NCBI RefSeq assembly: GCF_000765905.2
Contig: NZ_JRPL02000021.1
Location: 1-40,751 of the forward strand
Length of the DNA: 40,751 bases
Reading direction: 5' to 3'
From: Helicobacter trogontum
Lineage (GTDB): Bacteria > Campylobacterota > Campylobacteria > Campylobacterales > Helicobacteraceae
Below the pieces are notes generated by a model. The model made no database searches. It saw nothing but the letters and a program-made list of their open reading frames with translations, and had not been told where the DNA came from. The position numbers and the translations under genes are program-made. How positions within the stretch are numbered: the first letter of the stretch is position 1; every line of letters starts with the position of its first letter. This document shows, piece by piece, positions 1 through 7,529 of the stretch.

Positions 1-84
1 CACCTGCTCAAAAAAAGCAAGTGCTTCTTCGTGCTTACCAATCATTTCATAAATATAACCTAAGCTTAATAACTTCCTGCTCAT
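1..84 (-). CDS. N-terminus of a TPR-like protein (runs off the left edge)
   Basis: Only the first 28 codons are visible; the gene continues leftwards out of the window. The ATG at 84 follows an AAGGGA-type ribosome binding site, and an in-frame TAA lies just upstream, so this is the true 5' end. The peptide begins MSRKLLSLGYIYEMIGKHEE and continues ALAFFEQV. The pattern of small and aromatic residues (GYIYEMIGKHEEALAFFEQ) fits one tetratricopeptide repeat helix pair. There is no signal peptide, so the protein is probably cytoplasmic. The function cannot be told from this fragment; that it is a TPR protein is an inference from one repeat. Confidence 0.55.
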   Translation of the reverse strand, partial: MSRKLLSLGYIYEMIGKHEEALAFFEQV

Positions 85-168
85 ATTATCCCTTTATACT
101 ACTTTAGAAAAGCATAGAAGGTAATTATAGCTTATCTATCATATTTAACGTGTAAAGATCACTTGATA

Positions 169-2310
169 TTACCATCTATATCCTAGTGAAAAAGTAGCTA
201 TTCTTAGTTGCCCTACTCCGCCACTTGCATATACACTGCTTGAGCTATTTTTAAATGTATTACTTAAAGATACACCCACATCAAAATCACGGAAGTTATA
301 TTTTGCACCAAGTCCCACCATATAACCATCGCTATCTGGAATACCTATGGCAGTTTGTGGTACAGGTGCTTTATCATATGCGGCTGATAACATAAGACGC
401 AAGTGCTTTGTGATATAGGTGGCCCCAACCCTAAAGGTATTTGTATCTACCCAGCCATTTCCCATAGCTACCGCACTAAAGTCAGCTAAACCCACCATGC
501 CTTTAAGTTGTTCTTGAGTAAAACTCTCAGGCACACTTCCAGGACTCGCAGTAAAAACTGCACTATCCCAACCAAATTCTGTATCAAACTTTCTACCTCT
601 GCTCCAAAAAGTGCGTTCATATGTCGCCTCTAATCGTAGCTTATGTTTATTTTTTAACGTCCAGTCATGACTATATGCAATAGTTAAAATTTCAGGCATA
701 GTTATATAAAGATACAAAGGTGCATCCATTCTTACACTGCCTACTGGACCACCAATAACAGTATCTGCACTTACTTTGCCTTCAAACTTCATGGGAACGG
801 CACTATTATACACAACAGAAAACATACCTCCTTCTCCCACTCTAGCTGATACACTTGCACGATAACCAAAGCCTATATCACTACCATCACTTTTTTGCAC
901 TACTTGAGCTGTACCTACAAGGCAGGTTTGAATTTTGCCTACTAATGCTTTAATAGCATCAAGCTGACTTGAATTTGGCGGTAATCCTAGTATAGGATAA
1001 AGAATGGGGTTATCAATAATTGCATCAAACATGCCGGCCATATCAGGCGGGATAAGTCCATCAGGTAAAGATTCTAAAATACCAGGATCAAATGATGGAG
1101 TGCAATTCTGATTTGCTCCTGGATTTGTCGAGTTTTCTGGTAACGTGTCGTTAGATGGATTTTGATTTTGATCTTGTGCTGTGCCAAGTGGAACATAAAC
1201 GATATTATTAAATTTTCCCATACCATAAAGAATGCGTGGCGCAAACCCTATGGAAATCCTATCTCTATAAGTGTAACTAATAGAGGGTGCAAACTCGATT
1301 AAAAATATAAATACATCTTGTAGAAATTCACCACCCAAACCATTCCATTTCATAGCCAAACCACTAGGAGCAATAAAACTTGCTCCAAAGGTAAAGCCAT
1401 TATAGGTTTTTGATTTATAAAAAAACTTTGGAAGCATAAAATTTGTATCGCCAGTTGATCCATTTACCATAGCAGTATCGGGTTTTGTATGCTGTAACTC
1501 AACTCTTCCTGGAATTATGTCGCCTAGAACGGGCTTTATTTGTTCCACAATCCCTTTATATTCCATATAAGTAACTGAACTTAAACCTTGATTTGTGGTA
1601 GGCACTTGAAAATCAAAACCTGGGATATTGATGAGTGAAAACGCAAATTCAAACTCATGTTTATTCTCACCCCAATCGTTTTTGAAACCCATATTTGCTG
1701 GGTTATAATAGCTTGCATCTGCACCCCTCGCCCCTGCTACATATGCAGAGCTAAGTGCTGTGGCATTTAAACTTTGTTCTTGAATCTTAAAACCATTTGC
1801 CTGCATATTTGCATAAAACATACATGAAAACAAATAAAGCATTATCATAGGATTACTTTGCTTATTTGATAGCTTCTTGCTATATCGTCTCATTGCTATT
1901 TTACATTTTTTTATCATTGTCGCAAATGTATGCGTGTAATGATTAGACCATAGATCTATCTTTATAGGATTTCTTATCAATTGCGTGAATTTTAGCTGCG
2001 AAAAATTCTTAATACCTAGTTTTTTAGATATTATGTTGGGCTCAATAGGAAGGCAAGGCATTGTATTGGAATCTAAGCTAGATTCTAAATTATCATATGT
2101 TGCAATAACCTTGTTTTGTGTACAATAATAGAGCACAGAACCTAGAGACATATTCGCACACCACATCCTATATTCACCCAAGTTATGGTTAGAATATTGA
2201 GTTTGCTCTGCATCTCTTATTCCTGCACCCATCACAACAGACCTAAATTCTCCAGTCTGTTCTCTCGATGTTATAGTTTTGTCTTTCTTATTGTAATGTA
2301 TAAAATACAT
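169..2310 (-). CDS. FadL/OmpP1-family outer membrane transport protein with N-terminal extension
   Basis: Long-chain fatty acid/hydrophobic compound transporter of the outer membrane (FadL family, 14-strand barrel with an N-terminal hatch). The family signature is the segment after the signal peptide, ANGFKIQEQSLNATALSSAY then a GADASYYNPANMGF stretch, which matches the FadL hatch. The protein ends in Tyr-Arg-Trp, as expected for a BamA-recognised barrel. A hydrophobic signal segment (MIMLYLFSCMFYANMQA) lies at residues 155-171, not at the N-terminus. The first ATG (2310) has a good GGAG ribosome site 6 nt upstream, whereas the internal ATGs at 1917 and 1893, which would give a normal exported protein, have no clear site. 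The 131-codon upstream stretch is fully open, which is unlikely by chance in AT-rich DNA. Product sure; start uncertain. Confidence 0.85.
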   Translation of the reverse strand: MYFIHYNKKDKTITSREQTGEFRSVVMGAGIRDAEQTQYSNHNLGEYRMWCANMSLGSVLYYCTQNKVIATYDNLESSLDSNTMPCLPIEPNIISKKLGIKNFSQLKFTQLIRNPIKIDLWSNHYTHTFATMIKKCKIAMRRYSKKLSNKQSNPMIMLYLFSCMFYANMQANGFKIQEQSLNATALSSAYVAGARGADASYYNPANMGFKNDWGENKHEFEFAFSLINIPGFDFQVPTTNQGLSSVTYMEYKGIVEQIKPVLGDIIPGRVELQHTKPDTAMVNGSTGDTNFMLPKFFYKSKTYNGFTFGASFIAPSGLAMKWNGLGGEFLQDVFIFLIEFAPSISYTYRDRISIGFAPRILYGMGKFNNIVYVPLGTAQDQNQNPSNDTLPENSTNPGANQNCTPSFDPGILESLPDGLIPPDMAGMFDAIIDNPILYPILGLPPNSSQLDAIKALVGKIQTCLVGTAQVVQKSDGSDIGFGYRASVSARVGEGGMFSVVYNSAVPMKFEGKVSADTVIGGPVGSVRMDAPLYLYITMPEILTIAYSHDWTLKNKHKLRLEATYERTFWSRGRKFDTEFGWDSAVFTASPGSVPESFTQEQLKGMVGLADFSAVAMGNGWVDTNTFRVGATYITKHLRLMLSAAYDKAPVPQTAIGIPDSDGYMVGLGAKYNFRDFDVGVSLSNTFKNSSSSVYASGGVGQLRIATFSLGYRW

Positions 2311-2375
2311 TCTTACTCCAAATCCCTACACCAAAAAAATATTGCTAAATAAATATTAGCATAATATTGTGTCGT

Positions 2376-2381
2376 ATTATA
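2376..2381 (-). promoter_or_regulatory. -10 box (TATAAT) for the FadL-family gene
   Basis: A perfect TATAAT on the minus strand lies about 65 bp upstream of the ATG at 2310. It sits inside a 17-bp imperfect palindrome at 2371-2387 with 5-bp arms GTCGT/ACGAC, so a repressor bound there would cover the -10. Helicobacter housekeeping promoters often have only a recognisable -10. The assignment is by position and match only. Confidence 0.4.
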
Positions 2382-2662
2382 AACGACTTTTACCCCAAAA
2401 AAGTTTTACTCCAAAGCTTTTAGCATATATATTTAAACATATACTAAATGAAAATGATTATTATCACCCCTATTTACTTTATGAAACATACCGCAATGAG
2501 AACTTGCAAATATGTTTCATATATCGACATTATACATTAAAATTTCAATTTTTCTACAAATATTTGTATATGCAACTATTAAAATATGCTTACATACTTC
2601 TCATATTTCTACTTATGTTGTATGTTGTTAATACGTAGATGTGTGGGTTTAATTGATAGTAG

Positions 2663-2707
2663 GCTTACTTTGCCCTTTAGATAAGCAAAATAGGTGCAAA
2701 GTGAAGC
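2663..2707 (-). terminator. Stem-loop downstream of the outer membrane barrel gene
   Basis: GCTTACTTTGC at 2663-2673 pairs with GCAAAGTGAAGC at 2696-2707, an 11-bp stem with one bulged G and a 22-nt loop. It begins about 44 nt after the stop of the minus-strand gene ending at 2751. No long U run follows, so it may be an mRNA-end stabiliser rather than a textbook intrinsic terminator. Confidence 0.4.
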
Positions 2708-2750
2708 TAAAAAATTATTAATGTTATAAAAGTTAATTTATGTTAAATCT

Positions 2751-4025
2751 TTAGTATGAAAGCTTAGCAAATGCCATAAGACCATGATTAGCAGCACCAA
2801 CACCTTGTGCAAACACATAACCAGCACCAATATCAAATCCTAAGAATGAACCCTCATCGCTGTTCCTATTTTGTCTGTATACCTTCCACATACCAACCGC
2901 ACTAATTTCTGTATATGTTCCTCCACCAGCTAGAACATGTACTTCAAAAAGTCTGTGATTCATCTTACCAAACAGATATGCGGTCCAAGTGCCACCCAAA
3001 CCTATACTAGCACCATTGAGAAATCTACCATAAAATCTTGTCCTATCGTTAAGTGAAAATACCCTACCGCTTTGATTTGCTAAAACTGCCCTAACGCCAC
3101 CACCAAAACTAATCGAATAAATTTCATACTGCTTGCCTGCTTTGTTTGTACCATAACGGACATATTTTACCTCTTCGTCTGCGTATACATAGCCTAAAAA
3201 GTTATCCGCTGCGATGTTGTTGTTCGCCATATCACCATATTGAAACATTACATTTGCACTTGTAATAGATTGCCAATTTTTGTTAAACTTGTGTGTATAT
3301 CTTGCAGACATACCAACTTGAGCAACAGGATTGAAACCTATTCTTGTTGAGCCATCTGGTGCCTTTGTATTTACCAATAAATAGGGTGATAAAAAGATTC
3401 CTTTTTTATTATAATCTGCACCAAACAGAAACACTTCGCCACCAATCTTTACTTTACCGCTACTAAAATATGGATTAAGCATGGCAAGATCAGATCCTAT
3501 CCTTCCAGGTAAATATCCATTGTCAAGAAATGAGTTAATATAATGTGCCCATATTTTATATGCTGAAGTGTTTCCACTAGGATTCCATTGCACACTCACA
3601 CCTTGCAAAGGTCCATTCACAAACGAACTACTACGCACAATTGTTGAGCCCATATCAATGTTATACCTACCTGCTACAACCTTTAAACCATTGCGTTTAT
3701 GTACCATATAAAGATCTGCAACATCACCATTTGAAGTATATGGCAAAAGATTGCTACCTGCAGGGAAAATGCTTAACACATTCCAAATACCAGCAGCACC
3801 CATACCCACATGCCAATTTTCACTCAAGCCAAAGTCTGCTTTAACATAAGCATTCAAACCAAGATTATTAAAGCTACTTGAGCCATTCTGCGGTGTACTA
3901 TTGCCAAAAAAGCCAGCACTCAATCGACCATGAGTAGTTAAATCAATATTTTTTGCTATTAGCCCTTGTGCTGCACAAAATGATATTGCACACGTAAATA
4001 GCCCTCTTTTTATCATACCATTCAT
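2751..4025 (-). CDS. Outer membrane beta-barrel protein, Helicobacter Hof/porin-like
   Basis: A 424-residue exported protein. The N-terminus (MNGMIKRGLFTCAISFCAAQ, then GLIA) is a typical signal peptide, cut near residue 24. The mature part is rich in alternating amphipathic strands, Gly, Asn and aromatic residues and ends KLSY, consistent with an outer membrane barrel. A GRLSAGFFG opening and an LKVVAGRYN segment recall Helicobacter outer membrane families such as Hof and porins of the OprD/MOMP kind; this placement is by resemblance only and substrate is unknown. The start at 4025 is supported by AAGGAG 6 nt upstream. It lies alone between the FadL gene and leuD, both on the same strand but with large gaps, so it is probably monocistronic. 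A 21-bp inverted repeat at 4081-4101 sits at its likely promoter. Confidence 0.75.
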   Translation of the reverse strand: MNGMIKRGLFTCAISFCAAQGLIAKNIDLTTHGRLSAGFFGNSTPQNGSSSFNNLGLNAYVKADFGLSENWHVGMGAAGIWNVLSIFPAGSNLLPYTSNGDVADLYMVHKRNGLKVVAGRYNIDMGSTIVRSSSFVNGPLQGVSVQWNPSGNTSAYKIWAHYINSFLDNGYLPGRIGSDLAMLNPYFSSGKVKIGGEVFLFGADYNKKGIFLSPYLLVNTKAPDGSTRIGFNPVAQVGMSARYTHKFNKNWQSITSANVMFQYGDMANNNIAADNFLGYVYADEEVKYVRYGTNKAGKQYEIYSISFGGGVRAVLANQSGRVFSLNDRTRFYGRFLNGASIGLGGTWTAYLFGKMNHRLFEVHVLAGGGTYTEISAVGMWKVYRQNRNSDEGSFLGFDIGAGYVFAQGVGAANHGLMAFAKLSY

Positions 4026-4080
4026 ACCTTGCTCCTTATTCTTAAATATTAATTATTGCGCTTTAAGCGGTAGATGTAAC

Positions 4081-4101
4081 GCATAATATTTAAAATTATG
4101 C
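4081..4101. promoter_or_regulatory. Inverted repeat at the promoter of the outer membrane barrel gene
   Basis: GCATAAT at 4081-4087 and ATTATGC at 4095-4101 are perfect 7-bp inverted arms around a 7-nt centre. The element overlaps a TATTAT -10-like sequence (minus strand, 4083-4088) 58 bp upstream of the start codon. Symmetry and position suggest a repressor operator. AT-rich palindromes of this type are bound by Fur- or NikR-like proteins in Helicobacter, but the sequence does not clearly match either consensus. Confidence 0.35.
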
Positions 4102-4650
4102 AGTGTGTGATTTTACACTATTTTTTGTGATTTGCGTAGAATTTTACATTTTAAGATATAGTGAGAGGTTTTGCATGTATTCTAAGTTATTTTGCTGCAT
4201 CAGATATACTGATACAAGTTATTAAGACTGCATACTAAATATAAAATATATTACATATAACATAAGTTTTTAATTTTATAAGTGGTTTGTTTTACCTATC
4301 TTTAATAATGCCCTAAGAAACGTTCATATTGTATTGATTGGGTTATAAATATTGCTATTTTATGCAAGATAAGTAGATTTAGATTCTAAATGATTGCACC
4401 CTCAATTTCATATATCCATCAAAACTAAAATAAAATCTAAATCCTAGCCGCTAATAAGTAGATGTAGTTTAGAGATATTTTCTAGACAAATATTTTTGCT
4501 TGTAAAAAATATTGTTACAAGTATCTAAGAATTATGAAATTTTTCATTTAGAAGTATCCCTGATATCTATAACAGGGAAGTAAAGAAAATAATAAGCAAT
4601 AGATTGCAAATAAAAAGTCATATAAGACTATTAAAGATGTAGCAGCTATC
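4102..4650. other. Noncoding stretch between leuD and the outer membrane barrel gene
   Basis: Very AT-rich, with no open frame that looks coding on either strand and no tRNA-like T-loop. It holds only minor symmetry, for example ATCAG-ATATA-CTGAT near 4200, and one AGATTCT word near 4380. Confidence 0.5.
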
Positions 4651-5142
4651 TTATTTCTTGTTTTTTGCAATCCAGTTTAGATATCCATTTGCATTAATAA
4701 TCTCTTGAATAAAGGGTGGAAAAGGCATTGTATTAAAGCTCTTTTTACTTTTAGATTCCACAATCTCTCCCTTATCAAAGTCGATACTTATCTCATCTCC
4801 ATCTTGCAAAAAATCTGCTATCTCTTCAGATTCAATAATTGCAAGACCAATATTGATGGCATTGCGATAAAAGATTCGAGCAAAGCTTTTAGCAATAATG
4901 CAACTTATTCCGCTTGCTTTGATAGCAATAGGTGCATGTTCTCGACTACTTCCACAACCAAAATTCCATCCACCTACCATAATATCGCCATTCTTGACCT
5001 TCTTTACAAAATCCTTATCAATATCTTCCATGCAATGACTAGCAAGTTCTCTATGATCTGAGGTGTTTAAATACCTAGCAGGAATGATGACATCCGTATC
5101 TACATTATCACCATACTTATGAATAAATCCTTGTGCTTTCAT
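4651..5142 (-). CDS. leuD: 3-isopropylmalate dehydratase small subunit
   Basis: Small (swivel-domain) subunit of isopropylmalate isomerase, which converts 2-isopropylmalate to 3-isopropylmalate in leucine synthesis; it works in the cytoplasm with the [4Fe-4S] large subunit. The 163-residue protein has the family markers [15 protein letters not shown] near residues 11-25 and [15 protein letters not shown] near 58-72. Its length and sequence belong to the short LeuD type that partners the roughly 420-residue LeuC. That LeuC is present in this window, but 30 kb away on the other strand (35156-36418), so the two subunits are not co-transcribed. The start is supported by AAGGA 6-7 nt upstream and a TATAAT at 5169-5174 just behind it. 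No neighbour is close enough for an operon. Confidence 0.95.
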   Translation of the reverse strand: MKAQGFIHKYGDNVDTDVIIPARYLNTSDHRELASHCMEDIDKDFVKKVKNGDIMVGGWNFGCGSSREHAPIAIKASGISCIIAKSFARIFYRNAINIGLAIIESEEIADFLQDGDEISIDFDKGEIVESKSKKSFNTMPFPPFIQEIINANGYLNWIAKNKK

Positions 5143-5168
5143 TTCGTTCCTTTATATACTTTATATGT

Positions 5169-5174
5169 ATTATA
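5169..5174 (-). promoter_or_regulatory. -10 box (TATAAT) for leuD
   Basis: Perfect TATAAT on the minus strand, 27 bp upstream of the leuD ATG, giving a leader of about 20 nt. No leader peptide with leucine codons or attenuator hairpin can fit in such a short leader. Confidence 0.55.
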
Positions 5175-5179
5175 TAGTT

Positions 5180-6154
5180 TTTTGTAACTTATACTTTCGT
5201 ATTCTACCTTAATTTTTTAAAAAAAGATACAAGATGTATAACACAAAATCACAATATTGCTATGCGTTAATAACTTTTAATAATATCTTGCTATTACATA
5301 CCACAAAATAAAACAAAGCAAACTGAAACTTAAATGGAAGCATTTTGCAAAAAATTACAATTTATGCAGTTAAGCACCCACTTAATAGATATACCCAAGG
5401 CTTCTTTTATTGTTACCTAACCACATAATTATTACAGCATTTAGAGTGAAAGATTAAATTTTCTTGAGCAATGCTATTATAGTATTTTAAAAATTAGCCT
5501 ACTTTTTGTGCAATTTTAGAGTTATATCATATTGTAGCCACAATATATTTTGATAGATTCTGCATTGCAATCAATTATCTTATATTGAAATAGATAATGC
5601 CTATACACTAAATCTGATGTTGGGCGTATCGCATTTTCAGCAGTTCATATCACATAGATTAAACTCGGAATATTCAAAAAATTATGAGATTTACATTTCT
5701 TTAAGTTGTAGCTAAGTTATGGTTATTATGATGTAAAGCATGTAAAAGCAAAATGAATTTTTTAATGGATACTACAAGTATGCAAGATAAGATAATGCTT
5801 ATAAGAATACTTTTAAAAGAGGCTAAATATTATTTCAAATTGAATGAGAATGCACAATTGATATTTTGAGTTATTTGATTTAATGCAAACGCGGATACTA
5901 AAGGAATATCAAAGTTAGCAAAACAAATTAAATGAATACATCACGAAATTCGCTATAAAATGAAAATTGCAAATTCTAACCCCACTCCCCTATCAGGACA
6001 CTAGGAGACATAGTATTGCAAAATGTTATTATACAGCTAAAAATTTAAAGTTTGAAATCCTAAATATCAAACTCATAAAAACATAGCACTGCAAAAAGGT
6101 TACTATAAAAAGAAATTTCACTTTAGAGGCAAGTCTATAAGGATAAAATCAAAC
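5180..6154. other. Noncoding desert between leuD and ychF
   Basis: Nearly 1 kb with no convincing gene on either strand. The best reading frame is a 38-codon ORF at 5753-5869 (plus strand) without a ribosome binding site. No tRNA features were seen. An inverted repeat with 7-bp arms AGTTTGA/TCAAACT at 6049-6055 and 6067-6073 follows ychF and, on the minus strand, is followed by a T-rich run, so it may end the ychF transcript. Confidence 0.45.
6049..6073 (-). terminator. Possible terminator of ychF
   Basis: Perfect 7-bp arms with an 11-nt loop, about 80 nt beyond the ychF stop codon. Read on the minus strand the stem is followed by TTAAATTTTT. The stem is AT-rich, so its strength is doubtful. 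Confidence 0.3.
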
Positions 6155-7255
6155 TCACACGTTAAATCTAAAATGCATCACATCGCCATCTTGCACGATA
6201 TATTCTTTCCCTTCAATCCGCATAGCTCCAGCCTCTTTTGCTTTTGCCTCACCACCATATTTAATAAAATCATCATAGCTTATACATTCTGCACGGATAA
6301 AACCTTTTTCAAAATCCTTATGTATCACACTGGCTGCTTTTGGAGCAGAATCTCCTCTTCTTATCGTCCAAGCACGCACTTCTTTGACCCCAGCGGTAAA
6401 ATAGCTTATAAGTCCAAGTCGAGAAAAACCTTCCCGAATAATCTGTTCCAATCCACTCTCATTTGCGCCAAGACTTGCTAGGAATTCTGCTCTTTCCTCA
6501 TCATCCATACCCACCATTTCTTCTTCAATCTTCGCACAAAGCTTGATAGCAATACCCCCATTTTTCTCGGCATATTCACGCACTTTTTTGACATATTCAT
6601 TATCAGATTCTAGCTCATCTTCACTCACATTTGCTCCATACATCACTTCCTTATTTGTGAGAAATCGCAGCTCACGATTAAGCGTTATAAACTCTTCACT
6701 CTCTTTTTTAGCAAAGGTTTTGACCGGCTTATTAGATTCTAAATGGGCTAAAAGCTCTTGTGCGATGGAGAGTTGTGCGTTTGCACCCTTTTGTGCCTTG
6801 CTCTCTTTTTGTAGCTTTTCAATGCGTTTGTTAAGACTTGCCATATCGGCAAAAAGCAGCTCTAGCTCAATAATCTCAATATCATCAATAGGATCAATCC
6901 GCCCTTCCACGTGCGTAATATTAGAATCTTCAAAGCATCGCACAATATGCAAAATCATATCCGCTTCTTTAATGTTTGCTAAAAACTGATTGCCTAGCCC
7001 CTCGCCCTTACTTGCTCCCTTAACAAGCCCAGCAATATCCACAAACTCCACGACTGAATGCTGAATCTTTTGGGGATTTACTATTTTTGCAAGCTCATTT
7101 AGCCTAGAATCTGGCACAGGCACAATTGCCTTATTTGGCTCAATTGTGCAAAATGGATAATTAGCTGCCTCTGCATTCTGTGCCTTTGTGAGTGCATTAA
7201 AAGTCGTTGATTTTCCAACATTTGGAAGTCCAACAATACCTATTGATAATCCCAT
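6155..7255 (-). CDS. ychF: Ribosome-associated ATPase/GTPase YchF (OLA1 family)
   Basis: Cytoplasmic Obg-related P-loop NTPase that binds ribosomes and, in studied members, prefers ATP. The protein opens with the P loop GLPNVGKST at residues 8-16 and carries the DIAGLVKGASKGEGLGNQFL switch II region near 73-92. A coiled-coil insertion follows in the middle (around 130-210), and a C-terminal TGS domain ends in VMHFRFNV. At 366 residues it matches the family length, so it is complete. An AAAGGT site 8 nt before the ATG supports the start. It stands alone, with 274 bp to hypF and about 1 kb to leuD. Confidence 0.96.
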   Translation of the reverse strand: MGLSIGIVGLPNVGKSTTFNALTKAQNAEAANYPFCTIEPNKAIVPVPDSRLNELAKIVNPQKIQHSVVEFVDIAGLVKGASKGEGLGNQFLANIKEADMILHIVRCFEDSNITHVEGRIDPIDDIEIIELELLFADMASLNKRIEKLQKESKAQKGANAQLSIAQELLAHLESNKPVKTFAKKESEEFITLNRELRFLTNKEVMYGANVSEDELESDNEYVKKVREYAEKNGGIAIKLCAKIEEEMVGMDDEERAEFLASLGANESGLEQIIREGFSRLGLISYFTAGVKEVRAWTIRRGDSAPKAASVIHKDFEKGFIRAECISYDDFIKYGGEAKAKEAGAMRIEGKEYIVQDGDVMHFRFNV

Positions 7256-7529
7256 ATTTTTATACCTTTGTAGTTTTTTGCTAAAAATAAAAGTTTAGAT
7301 TCTACCATAAAACGCACATTTTATACTTTTTGGAATATAAAATCCCATCATTTTAAGCATAGACATATACAAACAAGGCTTAATCCAGAATATGCAATCT
7401 CAATTTATAGGAATTCTTATCTAGCTAGACAAGTCTTAAAAGTCTACATAATCTCTTTAACTCTCCTTCACTATGCTAGTATAATAAATTGATTTTGATA
7501 TTTGGAATCTGCTTGTATTGCATATGATG

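Noticed and set aside
2369-2638. 89-codon plus-strand frame with a C-terminal hydrophobic segment
   Set aside because: It starts at a GTG inside the FadL promoter without a ribosome site, and its Tyr/Phe/Leu-rich composition is what AT-rich noncoding DNA gives.
5753-5869. 38-codon plus-strand frame (MNFLMDTTSMQDKIMLIR...)
   Set aside because: It looks mildly protein-like but has no ribosome binding site, no promoter and no recognised relative; kept only as a weak candidate.
7411-7432. TCTAGCTAGA palindrome between ychF and hypF
   Set aside because: A 10-bp palindrome (18 bp with one mismatch) in AT-rich spacer is not rare enough and is not at an evident promoter.
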